Assembly (NCBI RefSeq): GCF_018918075.1
Contig: NZ_JAHLPW010000004.1
Location: forward strand, 62,001-126,000
DNA length: 64,000 bases
Source of the DNA: Virgibacillus sp. MSJ-26
Lineage (GTDB): Bacteria; Bacillota; Bacilli; Bacillales; Amphibacillaceae
Direction: 5' to 3'
The notes beneath the pieces are model-generated. The model saw nothing but the letters and a program-made list of their open reading frames with translations. It ran no database searches and was not told the DNA's origin. Below, piece by piece: positions 17,100 to 26,514 of this stretch; positions within the stretch are counted from its first letter, which is position 1; each line of letters opens with the position of its first letter. A program made the position numbers and the translations under genes.

Positions 17100-18284
17100 C
17101 TATTCATGTTCCTTTTCCTTAACGCGATCGGTAGATCCTACTTCTCGTACTTTAACATCAGCTGAAACATGAATACGGCTATTAGAAAAATAATTCTTTT
17201 TATTTTCCCAATCCTTGTGTATCTTTCTCCAAGTGCCATAATGTTTTTCTTTTAGTGTTTTATCAATATCAAGAATATCAAGTTTAAGTTCCTTTTGAGC
17301 CTTATCTATCGTTAAATCAGCGAGTTGCTCTATTTTTTTTGAAATTTTATCCTCCATTTCTTTTATATAAGAAGGATTTGAAAGTGTTTTACTCCCATAC
17401 ATTTCAGCTAGTTTACCCTCTGCCTTGATAGTTATAAAAATTTCCATATTTTTTGGATCTTCTACCTTTATATCTATTCTTTTTTTTGCTCTTTCAAGGT
17501 CAAAGGCCATGATATGGTTATTCACTTTAAACTTGATCATCCCTTCTTTCGTATCTCCTTTTATTAAATTCATTCCTTTTGTCTCAAGACCATTTAATGT
17601 TCCAACCATTTTATCATTTGTCCCATCAAAGACGGCTGCCCCGCTATAGTCAATACCATCATTATTAATCGATATTTTTGGAAGTACGTAACTGTTTTTA
17701 TGGAGTAAATAATCATGTAGTCGACCGAGTGTTACGGGCTCGATTATTTCAATTGATTTATAGGAATTATCAGTAATCATATCAATATGCATAACAGGAA
17801 GTTTTTCGGGCTTAGGGTCAATATCGAGTATATTTTTCGCTTCTCCCTCAGCTATAATTATTTTAATGCCTCTACGCATTTCTTGATCACGTATAAATAC
17901 ATCTAACATACTTGCAAATAGTTCAGGATTATGGGCAAGCTTCTCTGAAACAATCACAAGCCTCGAATGTCCGTAAAATGGAACACGACTTATTTCCTTC
18001 AACATCTTTCTGTTTATCTCAAATATGCTGTCTCCAGTAGTTGTTAAATTAATAAAAGGTGGATTTTCACTACCTTCATTTGTTGGAGTTCCCAGTTCAT
18101 CGGGAGAAACAATTTGATTTGTTAATGATATGTTTATATTCCCATCGGAATCATTATTAGAAAGATCCACAGCTGTTCCAATAACAAAGCCGTTTTCTTC
18201 AATATTAACTTGGTCCCAACACCCTGCTGATAAGACTAGCAAAAGAAAACAAATGATAATTTGGATAAGGTTTCGTTTAGTCAC
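17100..18284 (-). CDS. Ger(x)C family spore germination lipoprotein
   Basis: A 394-residue lipoprotein: signal peptide with lipobox LSAGC (Cys22), followed by the family start WDQVNIEENGFVIGTAVDL, the mid-domain FYGHSRLVIVSEKLA, and the C-terminal region EMEDKISKKIEQLADLTIDKAQKELKLD. It is the C subunit of a nutrient germinant receptor in the spore inner membrane. The GTG start follows GAGGAGTGAGG and overlaps the end of the B-subunit gene by 8 bases, so the three genes are one transcription unit. Germinant specificity cannot be read from this. Confidence 0.93.
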   Translation of the reverse strand: MTKRNLIQIIICFLLLVLSAGCWDQVNIEENGFVIGTAVDLSNNDSDGNINISLTNQIVSPDELGTPTNEGSENPPFINLTTTGDSIFEINRKMLKEISRVPFYGHSRLVIVSEKLAHNPELFASMLDVFIRDQEMRRGIKIIIAEGEAKNILDIDPKPEKLPVMHIDMITDNSYKSIEIIEPVTLGRLHDYLLHKNSYVLPKISINNDGIDYSGAAVFDGTNDKMVGTLNGLETKGMNLIKGDTKEGMIKFKVNNHIMAFDLERAKKRIDIKVEDPKNMEIFITIKAEGKLAEMYGSKTLSNPSYIKEMEDKISKKIEQLADLTIDKAQKELKLDILDIDKTLKEKHYGTWRKIHKDWENKKNYFSNSRIHVSADVKVREVGSTDRVKEKEHE

Positions 18285-19383
18285 TAAACCTCACTCCTCT
18301 TAACTTACCAACTGTATATAATAAAATAACTACAAATATGGAATACAAAAACACTGTGTAACCAATATACGTGCCATAGGTGGATACTTCGAGGAAATTC
18401 TCCGGAAACATGGCGACTATATATACTATTGGTGATAATATAAATAAAATTTTATGTTTTGGTGTCTTTTTAAAGATGGACGTTAGTGCGAAAACTGAAA
18501 CATCTAATGCTAATGTGGCAGTATTAAAAATAGCCATGATCCAAATCGTAAAAAAAACTGAATCAAATCGCTCAAAAAATTCACCTGGAATTTCCGCATT
18601 TTTTGCTAACTCAACCGTCGGAAAAATTAAATTACGTGTCACTTCATTTCCAAACACCCCAATACAAACTATGAAAATTAATATATATAAGATAACTGGT
18701 ACACACATACCAATGGCTGCACTTTTTGGAGCCTTTTTTGGCTGTTTAACAAGAACTATATAGAACCATAAAATCCCGAATCCTGTATAAGAAGAAATCA
18801 CCGAATCCATCCCTTTCACATATTCCATAAAACTAGTCTCAAAAATAGGGAATAAATGCTCCTTCTCAAACTTGTTCAAACTAAATACAATAAGCAATAA
18901 TAAGATAAACAGAATAATTGGTAAAAACAAAGCATTTAAACGAAATAGCCCCACTCTGGATCCCGCAACTGCATAAATAACAACAAGCAAAAAAACAAGG
19001 GCTATAACTTCAACTGGTGTTTGGTCAAAGATATATTGTTTTGAGATGTCAGCAATTTGACGCATTTGATAAATAGCAATTTGTAAAGAAAGAATCGAGA
19101 AAATAAATGTTAAAACAAGTGCCAATGGTTTGGTAACTATACGTGAGGCATAGGTTAAAAATGACTGATTTGGAAAACTTGCTGACATTTTAGCAATACA
19201 CCATGTTATTAGAACTGCAATCACCCCACCGACCAAAATTGGTAACCAGCCGTCAGCTGCTATGGTCATTGAAGCTAAAGATTTAGGAAAAGACAAGGCT
19301 CCTACACCTATAACAATGGAAGGTACAGCTATCATAATTTCGCGCTCACTAATAAACTCATCAGCATAATCAAAACGTTTCAC
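18277..19383 (-). CDS. GerB-type germinant receptor permease subunit
   Basis: A 368-residue, ten-helix membrane protein of the endospore germination permease family (APC superfamily fold). The N-terminus has the conserved SEREIMIAVPSIVIGVGALSFPKSLA block. In GerA-type receptors this B subunit carries the germinant-binding pocket and shapes amino-acid or sugar specificity. The ATG overlaps the TGA of the A-subunit gene (ATGA), a sign of coupled translation. Ends just before a short KLRGVRFSD tail. Expected to be expressed in the forespore under sigma-G, but I could not identify a convincing sigma-G promoter. Confidence 0.93.
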   Translation of the reverse strand: MKRFDYADEFISEREIMIAVPSIVIGVGALSFPKSLASMTIAADGWLPILVGGVIAVLITWCIAKMSASFPNQSFLTYASRIVTKPLALVLTFIFSILSLQIAIYQMRQIADISKQYIFDQTPVEVIALVFLLVVIYAVAGSRVGLFRLNALFLPIILFILLLLIVFSLNKFEKEHLFPIFETSFMEYVKGMDSVISSYTGFGILWFYIVLVKQPKKAPKSAAIGMCVPVILYILIFIVCIGVFGNEVTRNLIFPTVELAKNAEIPGEFFERFDSVFFTIWIMAIFNTATLALDVSVFALTSIFKKTPKHKILFILSPIVYIVAMFPENFLEVSTYGTYIGYTVFLYSIFVVILLYTVGKLRGVRFSD

Positions 19384-20936
19384 TGTTTTTCTCCTTTCAA
19401 ATCACCTGATTCATCATCTTCAGTTTCCAAATATTGTGGTCTTTTAGAGAGTGTTGGAATCGGGCTGCGCAAAATAAGATCATTCCAATCCTTTAAGAAG
19501 GTCGGGGAAAATGGTGTAGAATAAGGAATACCAACACTTTTTAAATTAACAATATGGATATTAACCATAATATAAGAAAGAATAATCCCAAAAAGACCAA
19601 ATGCCGCGGCCGCAAACAAAAAACCAAAAAGAAGTATGCGAAAAGAAATAGATAAAGTATAGGTTGGAATAGAAAATGAGGCAATGGCATTTAAGGCAAT
19701 AACGATAACCATAATTGGGCTTACAATTCCTGCTTGAACGGCTGATTCCCCGATAACGAGCCCCCCAACAATACCAATAGTTTGTCCAATCGTTGTAGGC
19801 AGTCTGGCTCCCGCTTCTCTTAACAATTCCATTGTAATGACCATTAGTAAAGCCTCTAAAAAGGGGGGGAATGGCACTCCTTCTCTTGTCGCTGCAATGG
19901 AAAAAGCCAGTTTTGGTGGAATCATACCAGGATGATAAGAAACTAATGCAACATATAAAGCTGGAAAAAAGATAGAAATAAATGCTGCAAGATAACGAAG
20001 TCCACGTAACAATGTTCCTACGGCCCAACGTTCATAGTAGTCCTCAGGCGATTGCAACCCGCTCGCTAATGTAGCAGGAAATATTAAAACAAACGGTGTC
20101 CCATCCAAAAAAATAGCAAGTTTTCCATCCATCAGTGATGCTGACACCTTATCAGGCCTTTCTGTATTGAGACATTGAGGGAACGGAGATAAAAAGCTAT
20201 CTTCAATCCATTGTTCAATATAACCTGATTCTGGTGCATCATCCATATCAATTGATTTTAGCCTTCGATTTATCTCTTTTACTATTTTTGGATTAATAAC
20301 ACCATCTATATAAGCCACAACGAGTGTTTTTTTAGAGCGTCTTCCAATATAATGTTTTTTAAGGCGAAGGTTTGGATCCCGTATATGACGACGTAAATGA
20401 ACTAAGTTTGTTTGTATATTTTCAACAAATCCGTCTCTCGGACCACGAATAAGAGTTTCGGAAATGGGTTCTTCAATCCCACGAGCTTCCCATTGTTTCG
20501 TATCTGTAATCAACACTTGCTCAATGCCATCTAAGTAAAAAATAGTGTCTCCACTTAATAGAGCAAGCGATAAATCGTCAAAATTGTATCCTATATCCAT
20601 ATCAACAGTTGAAATTATTCTCTTATAAATAACGTCAAACAGTTCTGTTTTCACATTAGGCAATTGTTTTTGATTAGCAAAAAGCTGTACATTTTTCATA
20701 ATGTTGTTATATACCAAATCTTCATTAACTAATCCATCTATATAGGCAATAGCACATTTATAATCAGTTCCACCAACCATGAACTTCCGAATTACCAGAT
20801 CATTTGGCTCATCCAACATATTTTTTAAATTTATTATATTTTTTTCCAAATCTTTATGAAGTATTTTAGAAAAATTCTCTTCTGGATTATTCGTTTTACG
20901 TTTTCTGCGTTGTGTTTTCATTCGACGTCGAGACAT
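19380..20936 (-). CDS. GerA-type germinant receptor subunit A
   Basis: About 518 residues: a very basic N-terminus (RRRMKTQRRKRK), a soluble domain of about 280 residues with the two-lobed pattern of GerA N-domains (YKCAIAYIDGLVN and KTLVVAYIDGVIN are parallel motifs), then a C-terminal membrane domain of about five helices containing the conserved PPKLAFSIAATREGVPFPPFLEALLM and QTIGIVGGLVIGESAVQAGIVSP. Forms the pentameric ion channel of the germinant receptor. I chose the ATG at 20936, 6 bases after GGAGGAGG; a TTG at 20957 is less likely. First gene of gerABC. Confidence 0.94.
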   Translation of the reverse strand: MSRRRMKTQRRKRKTNNPEENFSKILHKDLEKNIINLKNMLDEPNDLVIRKFMVGGTDYKCAIAYIDGLVNEDLVYNNIMKNVQLFANQKQLPNVKTELFDVIYKRIISTVDMDIGYNFDDLSLALLSGDTIFYLDGIEQVLITDTKQWEARGIEEPISETLIRGPRDGFVENIQTNLVHLRRHIRDPNLRLKKHYIGRRSKKTLVVAYIDGVINPKIVKEINRRLKSIDMDDAPESGYIEQWIEDSFLSPFPQCLNTERPDKVSASLMDGKLAIFLDGTPFVLIFPATLASGLQSPEDYYERWAVGTLLRGLRYLAAFISIFFPALYVALVSYHPGMIPPKLAFSIAATREGVPFPPFLEALLMVITMELLREAGARLPTTIGQTIGIVGGLVIGESAVQAGIVSPIMVIVIALNAIASFSIPTYTLSISFRILLFGFLFAAAAFGLFGIILSYIMVNIHIVNLKSVGIPYSTPFSPTFLKDWNDLILRSPIPTLSKRPQYLETEDDESGDLKGEKQ

Positions 20937-21119
20937 GAGTACCTCCTCCGAAAACAACTAGTCATTATTCTCTTCTTTTGCCCATTATTTAAGTATTTTA
21001 TTCTTAATAGCAAAACCTGTAACAATCACGAATATAAAACGTAATAAAAGATAACCTACTAGTAAATGAAATTATGACTAAAACCATTTATCTATATAAT
21101 TAGAGAGGAAGAATACAAA

Positions 21120-22133
21120 GTGACGACAGAAGATACTTTCAGTCATGAGCAATTATCTGCAGCGGAAATTTCAAGTCTTTGGACAGTCTATCAAGCGAAC
21201 ACTGTTGATATGTGTGGTATAAGCTTTTTTTTAGTTCATGTGAAGGACCCAGAAATACAACAAATTATTGAAAAAACCTTAGATATTACAACAGACGTCA
21301 AAGAGCAAATGGAGCAGATCTTCAGGTATGAAGATTATCCTGTTCCACAAGCTTTTTCCGAAAAAGACGTAAATTACAATGCTCCTAAGCTTTTTTCCGA
21401 CGAACTTTATTTAGAATATATACTCAATATGAGTGATTTAAATCTCATTGCTTACTCTTCTGCTTTAACAATGGCCGCTAGGCCCGATATTATTGAATTT
21501 TACTCAAAGAACTTAGAGATAACAAAAAAACTTCATAATGAAATCATTGAACTAGTAAAACAAAAAGGTATTTATGTGTGGGTACCAACTATTCCAAAGG
21601 CCAATAAGATTAAATTTGTGGAAAAAGAGAGCTTTTTAACTGGCTGGTTTGGTGACCGAAGGCCACTTTTAGGAGTTGAAATAGCAAATTTGGCATATGC
21701 ATCGAAACGAAATGCGATAGGACAAGCATTAATTACTGGCTTTAGTCAAGTAGCTGAAAGTAAAGAGGTAAGAAAATATCTAGAAAAAGGGCGAGATATT
21801 TCAGGAAAACATAAGGATGTTTTTAATGAGATTTTAAATCAGGATTATTTGTCTGGTGGGCTACTGAAAACATCAGAAGTAACAAATTCGACTGAGGCTC
21901 CATTTTCAGATAAACTCATGATGAACTTAGTTACAACTCTAATTGCATCAGGAATCGCACAATACGGAACAGCAATTTCCGCAAGTCCAAGACATGATTT
22001 AGGCGTTCAATATACCCGACTTATGGCTGAAATAGCGAAATATGCTAATGAAGGGGCAAATATATTGATTGAAAATGGTTGGATGGAACAACCACCAATT
22101 GCAGCTGATAGAAAAAATTTAGCACAGAGATGA
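21120..22133 (+). CDS. DUF3231 family protein
   Basis: A 337-residue helical protein with two similar halves of about 165 residues; the halves start near LSAAEISSLWTVYQANT and near RRPLLGVEIANLAYASKRN. This double arrangement and the motifs match DUF3231, a family with a ferritin-like helical fold and no settled function in Firmicutes. The start is GTG at 21120 with GAGAGGAAG upstream. It is divergent from the ger operon over a 180-base gap, so the two could share sporulation control. The following membrane-protein gene begins 4 bases after the stop and is probably co-transcribed. Confidence 0.8.
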   Translation: MTTEDTFSHEQLSAAEISSLWTVYQANTVDMCGISFFLVHVKDPEIQQIIEKTLDITTDVKEQMEQIFRYEDYPVPQAFSEKDVNYNAPKLFSDELYLEYILNMSDLNLIAYSSALTMAARPDIIEFYSKNLEITKKLHNEIIELVKQKGIYVWVPTIPKANKIKFVEKESFLTGWFGDRRPLLGVEIANLAYASKRNAIGQALITGFSQVAESKEVRKYLEKGRDISGKHKDVFNEILNQDYLSGGLLKTSEVTNSTEAPFSDKLMMNLVTTLIASGIAQYGTAISASPRHDLGVQYTRLMAEIAKYANEGANILIENGWMEQPPIAADRKNLAQR

Positions 22134-22137
22134 GCCT

Positions 22138-22629
22138 ATGACAAAAAGAATAGAGAGAAAAAGCAAAATGCTTGAGGTGCTTCTATGGAGCATTGCATTT
22201 CCAGGGTTTGGCCAGCTATTAAATCGTAAATATATAAAAGGGATTCTTTTGGTTGTATTGGAATTTACAGTTAATGTTTTAGGTAATGTCAACCAGGTTA
22301 TTATGCTAAGTTTCCATGGCCATATTCAAGAAGCAATTAATCAAACGAACTACCTTTGGTTTATGTTTTACCCGTGTTTATATTTCTTTGCCATATGGGA
22401 TGCATATAAAGATGCTGGGGGTGGAGAAAAACCATTTGCCTATCTTCCGTTAGTGTTTTCTGCTTATATTGTGACAGGTGGGATTGTCTTTTCACCTGTA
22501 CTTAGGATTTTCGGATACCTCGTTGGCCCTGTCTGGCTATCAATTATCTCGATACCTATTGGAATAATTATTGGACTGCTTATTAAGTGGGGATTGGTTC
22601 GTTTTTTTAAAAAAGAGAATGGAGGATAA
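22138..22629 (+). CDS. Small multi-spanning membrane protein, TM2-like
   Basis: A 163-residue protein with a basic N-terminus, then about four helices. The first part, FPGFGQLLNRKYIKGILLV, has the pattern of TM2-like proteins (PG-GQ then a turn and a G-rich helix). The last helix ends in KKENGG. It directly follows the DUF3231 gene in an apparent two-gene operon. Function unknown; possible link with the spore or membrane by neighbourhood only. Confidence 0.7.
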   Translation: MTKRIERKSKMLEVLLWSIAFPGFGQLLNRKYIKGILLVVLEFTVNVLGNVNQVIMLSFHGHIQEAINQTNYLWFMFYPCLYFFAIWDAYKDAGGGEKPFAYLPLVFSAYIVTGGIVFSPVLRIFGYLVGPVWLSIISIPIGIIIGLLIKWGLVRFFKKENGG

Positions 22630-22633
22630 AACA

Positions 22634-22670
22634 TTAGAGAAGCCCCTGTAAGAGACTTCTCTAATTTAAC
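22634..22670. terminator. Hairpin between convergent transcripts
   Basis: TTAGAGAAG (22634-22642) / CTTCTCTAA (22656-22664). It lies between the membrane-protein gene and nrdF; T-runs are short in both directions. Confidence 0.55.
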
Positions 22671-22680
22671 TTATATTTAA

Positions 22681-23724
22681 TTACAAATCATCAAACCCAT
22701 TCAAATCACTCGTTTTTGTATATTGTCTTGATTTTTGTTCAAAGAAATCAGTTTTCGTACCGTCGAAGTTATCGACGTAAGCGCGAATCCATTTCATTGG
22801 ATTTTCTACATGTTGAGGATATATTTCGTTTAAACCCATCATGCGGAGCATTTTATTAGCACGATATTTAACGTAACCAGCCATCTCCTCCAGATCAATT
22901 CCCTCGAGATCAGCCAGTACATAAGAAGACCATTCTATTTCCAGTTCAACTGATTTTTTAAAATGACGATAGACCCAGTCTACAAACTCATTCGTATTAT
23001 ATTGGGGATTTTCCGCTAAAGTAGCACGGAACAATTCAGCGATAAATCGACCATGCTCAAGTTCATCACGGTTAATATAACTTACCATGGTTGACGTGCC
23101 AACCATTTTATTATGACGCGCTAAATTATAGAAAAAGGCAAATCCTGAGTAAAAAAACATGCCTTCAAGCAATGCTGAATAAACGAGTGTTTTTAAGATA
23201 TTTTCAATCGTTGGTTCTTCCACAAAGTTATTATATACTTCCATAATATGCTCATTTCGTTTGAGTAACACTGGATCTTTTCGCCCAAGTTGAAATGATT
23301 CATTTTGTTCATCCAACGAAACAACAGATGATAATACATACGAATAACTTTCATTATGAACTGCTTCTTGCTGAGCAATAACCGCCATAATGGACTGAAC
23401 TGACGGATCTGTGGCATACAATGAAATCAACAATGCCGTACGGGTTTGAGGTGCATCCAATGTTGACAGTAAACCAATTATTTTCAAATAAGCATCTTGT
23501 TCTGCTTGGGTAAGCTTGGCAAATTGTTTTACATCAGCAGACATATTTACTTCATCCGCTTGCCAGTAATTCCCGATTAAGCGTTTATACATCTTATACC
23601 AGTGGGGATAGGCAATATCATTCCAGTTTAAAATACCACTCGACTTTCCACCAAACACCCCTGTTGATTTATTAGGGTGCAGTGGCTCTAACGTTTTCAC
23701 TTTTTCAAGCAAAGTTTGTGACAT
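22681..23724 (-). CDS. nrdF: Class I ribonucleotide reductase beta subunit
   Basis: A 347-residue radical-generating subunit. The dimetal site can be traced: Asp90, Glu120 and His123 (EAVH), Glu187, Glu221 and His224 (ELEH). The tyrosyl-radical residue is Tyr127, four after His123. The C-terminal tail (LNGFDDL) is the kind that docks on the alpha subunit. It is the last gene of the operon; its start has AGGAGG eight bases upstream, inside the end of the flavodoxin gene (20-base overlap). The symbol follows the class Ib assignment, which I infer from the linked flavodoxin; a class Ia-like label is possible. Confidence 0.92.
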   Translation of the reverse strand: MSQTLLEKVKTLEPLHPNKSTGVFGGKSSGILNWNDIAYPHWYKMYKRLIGNYWQADEVNMSADVKQFAKLTQAEQDAYLKIIGLLSTLDAPQTRTALLISLYATDPSVQSIMAVIAQQEAVHNESYSYVLSSVVSLDEQNESFQLGRKDPVLLKRNEHIMEVYNNFVEEPTIENILKTLVYSALLEGMFFYSGFAFFYNLARHNKMVGTSTMVSYINRDELEHGRFIAELFRATLAENPQYNTNEFVDWVYRHFKKSVELEIEWSSYVLADLEGIDLEEMAGYVKYRANKMLRMMGLNEIYPQHVENPMKWIRAYVDNFDGTKTDFFEQKSRQYTKTSDLNGFDDL

Positions 23725-24139
23725 GATTGAATACGCCTCCTAACCATTGAAAAATTAACTTTTCTTGTGACCCTCGTGGAGATTGTTCAATTTTAAGCCC
23801 TCTCCACGGGCTATTATAAAACTTAACGAGTTTGTCTACTGCCAAACAAAATTGCTCATCTCCACCAAACTGAGTATCTCCTGTTCCAAAAACCGCAATA
23901 TTATTTGGTTTATAACCGATTTCAAGGATAAAATCTTTCACCTCATCAGGCGTCGTTCCTTCTCCCCAAGTAAATGTGCCAAGAAATATATAATCATAGT
24001 CAGACGGTTTAACAGGTGCGTCAATACCAATTCGATGTATATCTACTATAAAATTATGATGCCTACAATCTTCCTTGATTAACTCGGCCACCTCTTGAGT
24101 GTTGCCGCTATATGATAAATAAGCAATGAGTACCCTCAA
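23705..24139 (-). CDS. Flavodoxin in the NrdI position
   Basis: A 144-residue flavodoxin: FMN phosphate loop SYSGNTQEVA at residues 9-18, the FLGTFTWGEGTTPDE loop that stacks on the isoalloxazine, and FGTGDTQFGGDEQF. It sits between nrdE and nrdF, overlapping nrdE by 4 bases (ATGA). In class Ib systems this place is held by NrdI, an atypical flavodoxin that supplies the oxidant for Mn2-tyrosyl cofactor assembly. This protein looks more like an ordinary short-chain flavodoxin than like B. subtilis NrdI. Its likely job is NrdI-like activation or electron delivery to the radical subunit; this is inference from position. Confidence 0.85.
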   Translation of the reverse strand: MRVLIAYLSYSGNTQEVAELIKEDCRHHNFIVDIHRIGIDAPVKPSDYDYIFLGTFTWGEGTTPDEVKDFILEIGYKPNNIAVFGTGDTQFGGDEQFCLAVDKLVKFYNSPWRGLKIEQSPRGSQEKLIFQWLGGVFNHVTNFA

Positions 24140-26376
24140 CTTTCACACCACTCACATTCTTCAATATCACTGGACGTGGATCTAACGTAGTAGGTTGTCT
24201 TCAACCCTTCCTTCCAAGCTTGAAGATGTAAATCCAATAAAACTGATGCACGGATTGTATTAGGTACATAAATGTTAAATGAAATACTCTGATCAATATG
24301 ACGCTGTCTTTTCGCATTTTGTGTAACAGACCAACGCTGATCAACAATATAAGCGGATCTCCGGTAAATTGAATAAGTTTCAGGTGTCAAATCTGGTGCT
24401 GCTTTCGGAATTCTAAAATCATTTTTTTCTTCACTGTAAAAAGGCTTAAAAATAGGATCAATACTAGCTGTAGAACCTGCAATCATAGAGGTAGATGAAT
24501 TTGGCGCAACAGCTAATAAATAACCGTTACGAATCCCGTAATCCCCTACTTGCTCTTGAAGTTTATTCCATTTTTCATCCTCATAATTACGTACCTTAAA
24601 ATACTCACCTGTCGCCCATTTGCTACCCTTAAACTTCGGATAACTCTCTTTTTCACGTGCGAGTTCCATACTGCTTTTAATGGTCAAATAAGCTATTTCC
24701 TCATAAAGTTCGTCAGTATAGTTAACGGCTTTCTCTGACTCCCATTCAATATTTTTTAAAGCTAGAAGATGATGCCACCCAAATGTTCCAAGTCCGATTG
24801 CTCGATATTTTTTATTCGTCAACATGGCTTGTTTAATGGGAAGTGTATTAATATCAATCACATTATCGAGCATGCGAACCTGTATGGATATGAGACGTTC
24901 TAGCACATCGGCAGGAACTGCTTTCCCTAAATTAATAGAGCTTAAATTACAAACGACATAATCACCTGTTTGATACTTTTTTACAATTGTATTTTCCTGC
25001 TCCACATACTCCTCGAGAAACTGGGTTGGTGATTGATTTTGAGTGATTTCCGTGCATAAATTAGAACAATAAATCATGCCTTCATGAGAATTGTTATTTT
25101 TTCGATTAACCTCATCACGATAAAACATAAACGGTGTTCCTGATTCAAGCTGTGATTTCATAATCCGTTTCATGATTTCAATGGCTGGAACTTTTCTTTT
25201 AGTTAATTGTTCCTCATTAATGCAAGCTTGATATTTTTCACGCCAGCTTCCACTTCCTTTTTCTTCGTCGTAAAAGTCTTCAAGTGAAAATCCCATGACT
25301 TGTCTCACTTCATGTGGATCAAATAAATACCATTCGCCTCTTTTTTCTACTTGTTCCATGAAATAATCAGGTAATGTGACACCTGTGAAAATATCATGTG
25401 CACGCATCCGCTCGTCTCCATTATTTAGTTTTAAATCTAAAAAGGATTCAATATCGGCATGCCATACATCGAGATAAATTGCAATGGCTCCTTTACGTGT
25501 TCCGAGCTGATCGACGCTCACCGCCGTGTTGTTTAATTGTTTAATCCAAGGTACGACACCGCTAGACATACCCTTGAATCCCTTAATAGCACTCCCCCGC
25601 GCACGAATTTTCCCCATATAAACGCCAATGCCGCCTCCATTTTTTGAAAGCTTGGCAATATCTGTATTACTGTCATAAATTGATTGCAAACTATCATCCA
25701 CGGTGTCAATAAAACAACTTGACAGCTGCCCATGTGTCTTTCCTGCATTATTCATTGTTGGCGTAGCTACCGTCATATAAAGATTGCTTAATGCCCAATA
25801 CGCCTCCACTGTTAACTCACGGCGCTTTTCTAATTTTTCATTTTGCATTAAATGCATGGCGATAATCATCCATCGCTCTTGTGGTAATTCATAGACGTTT
25901 TTCTCATGGTCTGTAGCCAAATACCTTGTCGCAAAAGTATAAAGACCTAGATAATCAAACAATAAGTCTCGTTCAGGCTTGATTTTCCCGGAAAAATATT
26001 CAATGTCTTCGGGTGAATATGTATCTAGTAATTTTGGTGTATAGATTCCCATGTGAGTCAATTGCGTGATGAGCTGGTACAGACCTCCATACTTATCTCC
26101 TGAATATCCTCTATTGTTTGCTGCCTGCTCATAAAGCTGTTCTAAATATAGGCGACTAGCTAAAAATGTCCAATCAGGACTGGCCTCATCAATATTTTCA
26201 ATGGCATTTTTAATTAACATATCTGTCAAATGGCTTTGATTCGTCACGTTAGATAGTGCTCTAAAGCATTTTTCCTTGTATTCGTGAGTATCAACTTTTA
26301 ATCCTTCTGCAGCGCGATCAATTTTTTCACCTAATACATCTTGCTTTTTCAAATCACTGGTAATTGTTTGTGTCAT
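24136..26376 (-). CDS. nrdE: Class I ribonucleotide reductase alpha subunit
   Basis: A 746-residue catalytic subunit that reduces NDPs to dNDPs. The redox pair is Cys221 (LSSC) and Cys476 (VVCN). The thiyl-radical site has Asn439, Cys441 and Glu443 (SNLCTE). The C-terminal CEWCES tail re-reduces the active site, taking electrons from a thioredoxin or NrdH. The long DYGIRNGYLLAVAPNSSTS block is the conserved phosphate-binding region. First gene of the nrdE-flavodoxin-nrdF operon; the start follows GAGGAGG. Control is layered: two NrdR boxes, a cobalamin riboswitch and two hairpins with T-runs lie upstream. Confidence 0.95.
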   Translation of the reverse strand: MTQTITSDLKKQDVLGEKIDRAAEGLKVDTHEYKEKCFRALSNVTNQSHLTDMLIKNAIENIDEASPDWTFLASRLYLEQLYEQAANNRGYSGDKYGGLYQLITQLTHMGIYTPKLLDTYSPEDIEYFSGKIKPERDLLFDYLGLYTFATRYLATDHEKNVYELPQERWMIIAMHLMQNEKLEKRRELTVEAYWALSNLYMTVATPTMNNAGKTHGQLSSCFIDTVDDSLQSIYDSNTDIAKLSKNGGGIGVYMGKIRARGSAIKGFKGMSSGVVPWIKQLNNTAVSVDQLGTRKGAIAIYLDVWHADIESFLDLKLNNGDERMRAHDIFTGVTLPDYFMEQVEKRGEWYLFDPHEVRQVMGFSLEDFYDEEKGSGSWREKYQACINEEQLTKRKVPAIEIMKRIMKSQLESGTPFMFYRDEVNRKNNNSHEGMIYCSNLCTEITQNQSPTQFLEEYVEQENTIVKKYQTGDYVVCNLSSINLGKAVPADVLERLISIQVRMLDNVIDINTLPIKQAMLTNKKYRAIGLGTFGWHHLLALKNIEWESEKAVNYTDELYEEIAYLTIKSSMELAREKESYPKFKGSKWATGEYFKVRNYEDEKWNKLQEQVGDYGIRNGYLLAVAPNSSTSMIAGSTASIDPIFKPFYSEEKNDFRIPKAAPDLTPETYSIYRRSAYIVDQRWSVTQNAKRQRHIDQSISFNIYVPNTIRASVLLDLHLQAWKEGLKTTYYVRSTSSDIEECEWCES

Positions 26377-26427
26377 TTAATAAACCTCCTCAGCGTTTTG
26401 GTGACTTATTGCCATTCGGGAGGATAA

Positions 26428-26462
26428 CTAAAAAACCGTTCCCTCTAGTTAAGAGTGAACGG
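26428..26462 (-). terminator. Riboswitch-linked terminator, distal
   Basis: On the minus strand CCGTTCACTCT (26462-26452) pairs with AGAGGGAACGG (26446-26436), one mismatch, followed by TTTTTTAG. It stands between the riboswitch and the nrdE ribosome site. Confidence 0.85.
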
Positions 26463-26463
26463 C

Positions 26464-26503
26464 TAAAAAACGACAGAAATATGTATAATAAAATTTCTAC
26501 CGT
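26464..26503 (-). terminator. Riboswitch-linked terminator-like hairpin, proximal
   Basis: On the minus strand ACGGTAGAAAT (26503-26493) pairs with ATTTCTGTCGT (26480-26470) through eleven pairs including two G-U, followed by TTTTTTAG. It is directly upstream of the distal terminator, giving two hairpins with T-runs in series. Confidence 0.7.
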
Positions 26504-26514
26504 TTCAGTTTCCT

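Noticed and set aside
20937-21119. Sigma-G promoter for the ger operon
   Set aside because: I searched for a GNATR/CATNNTA pair at the usual spacing and found no convincing match.
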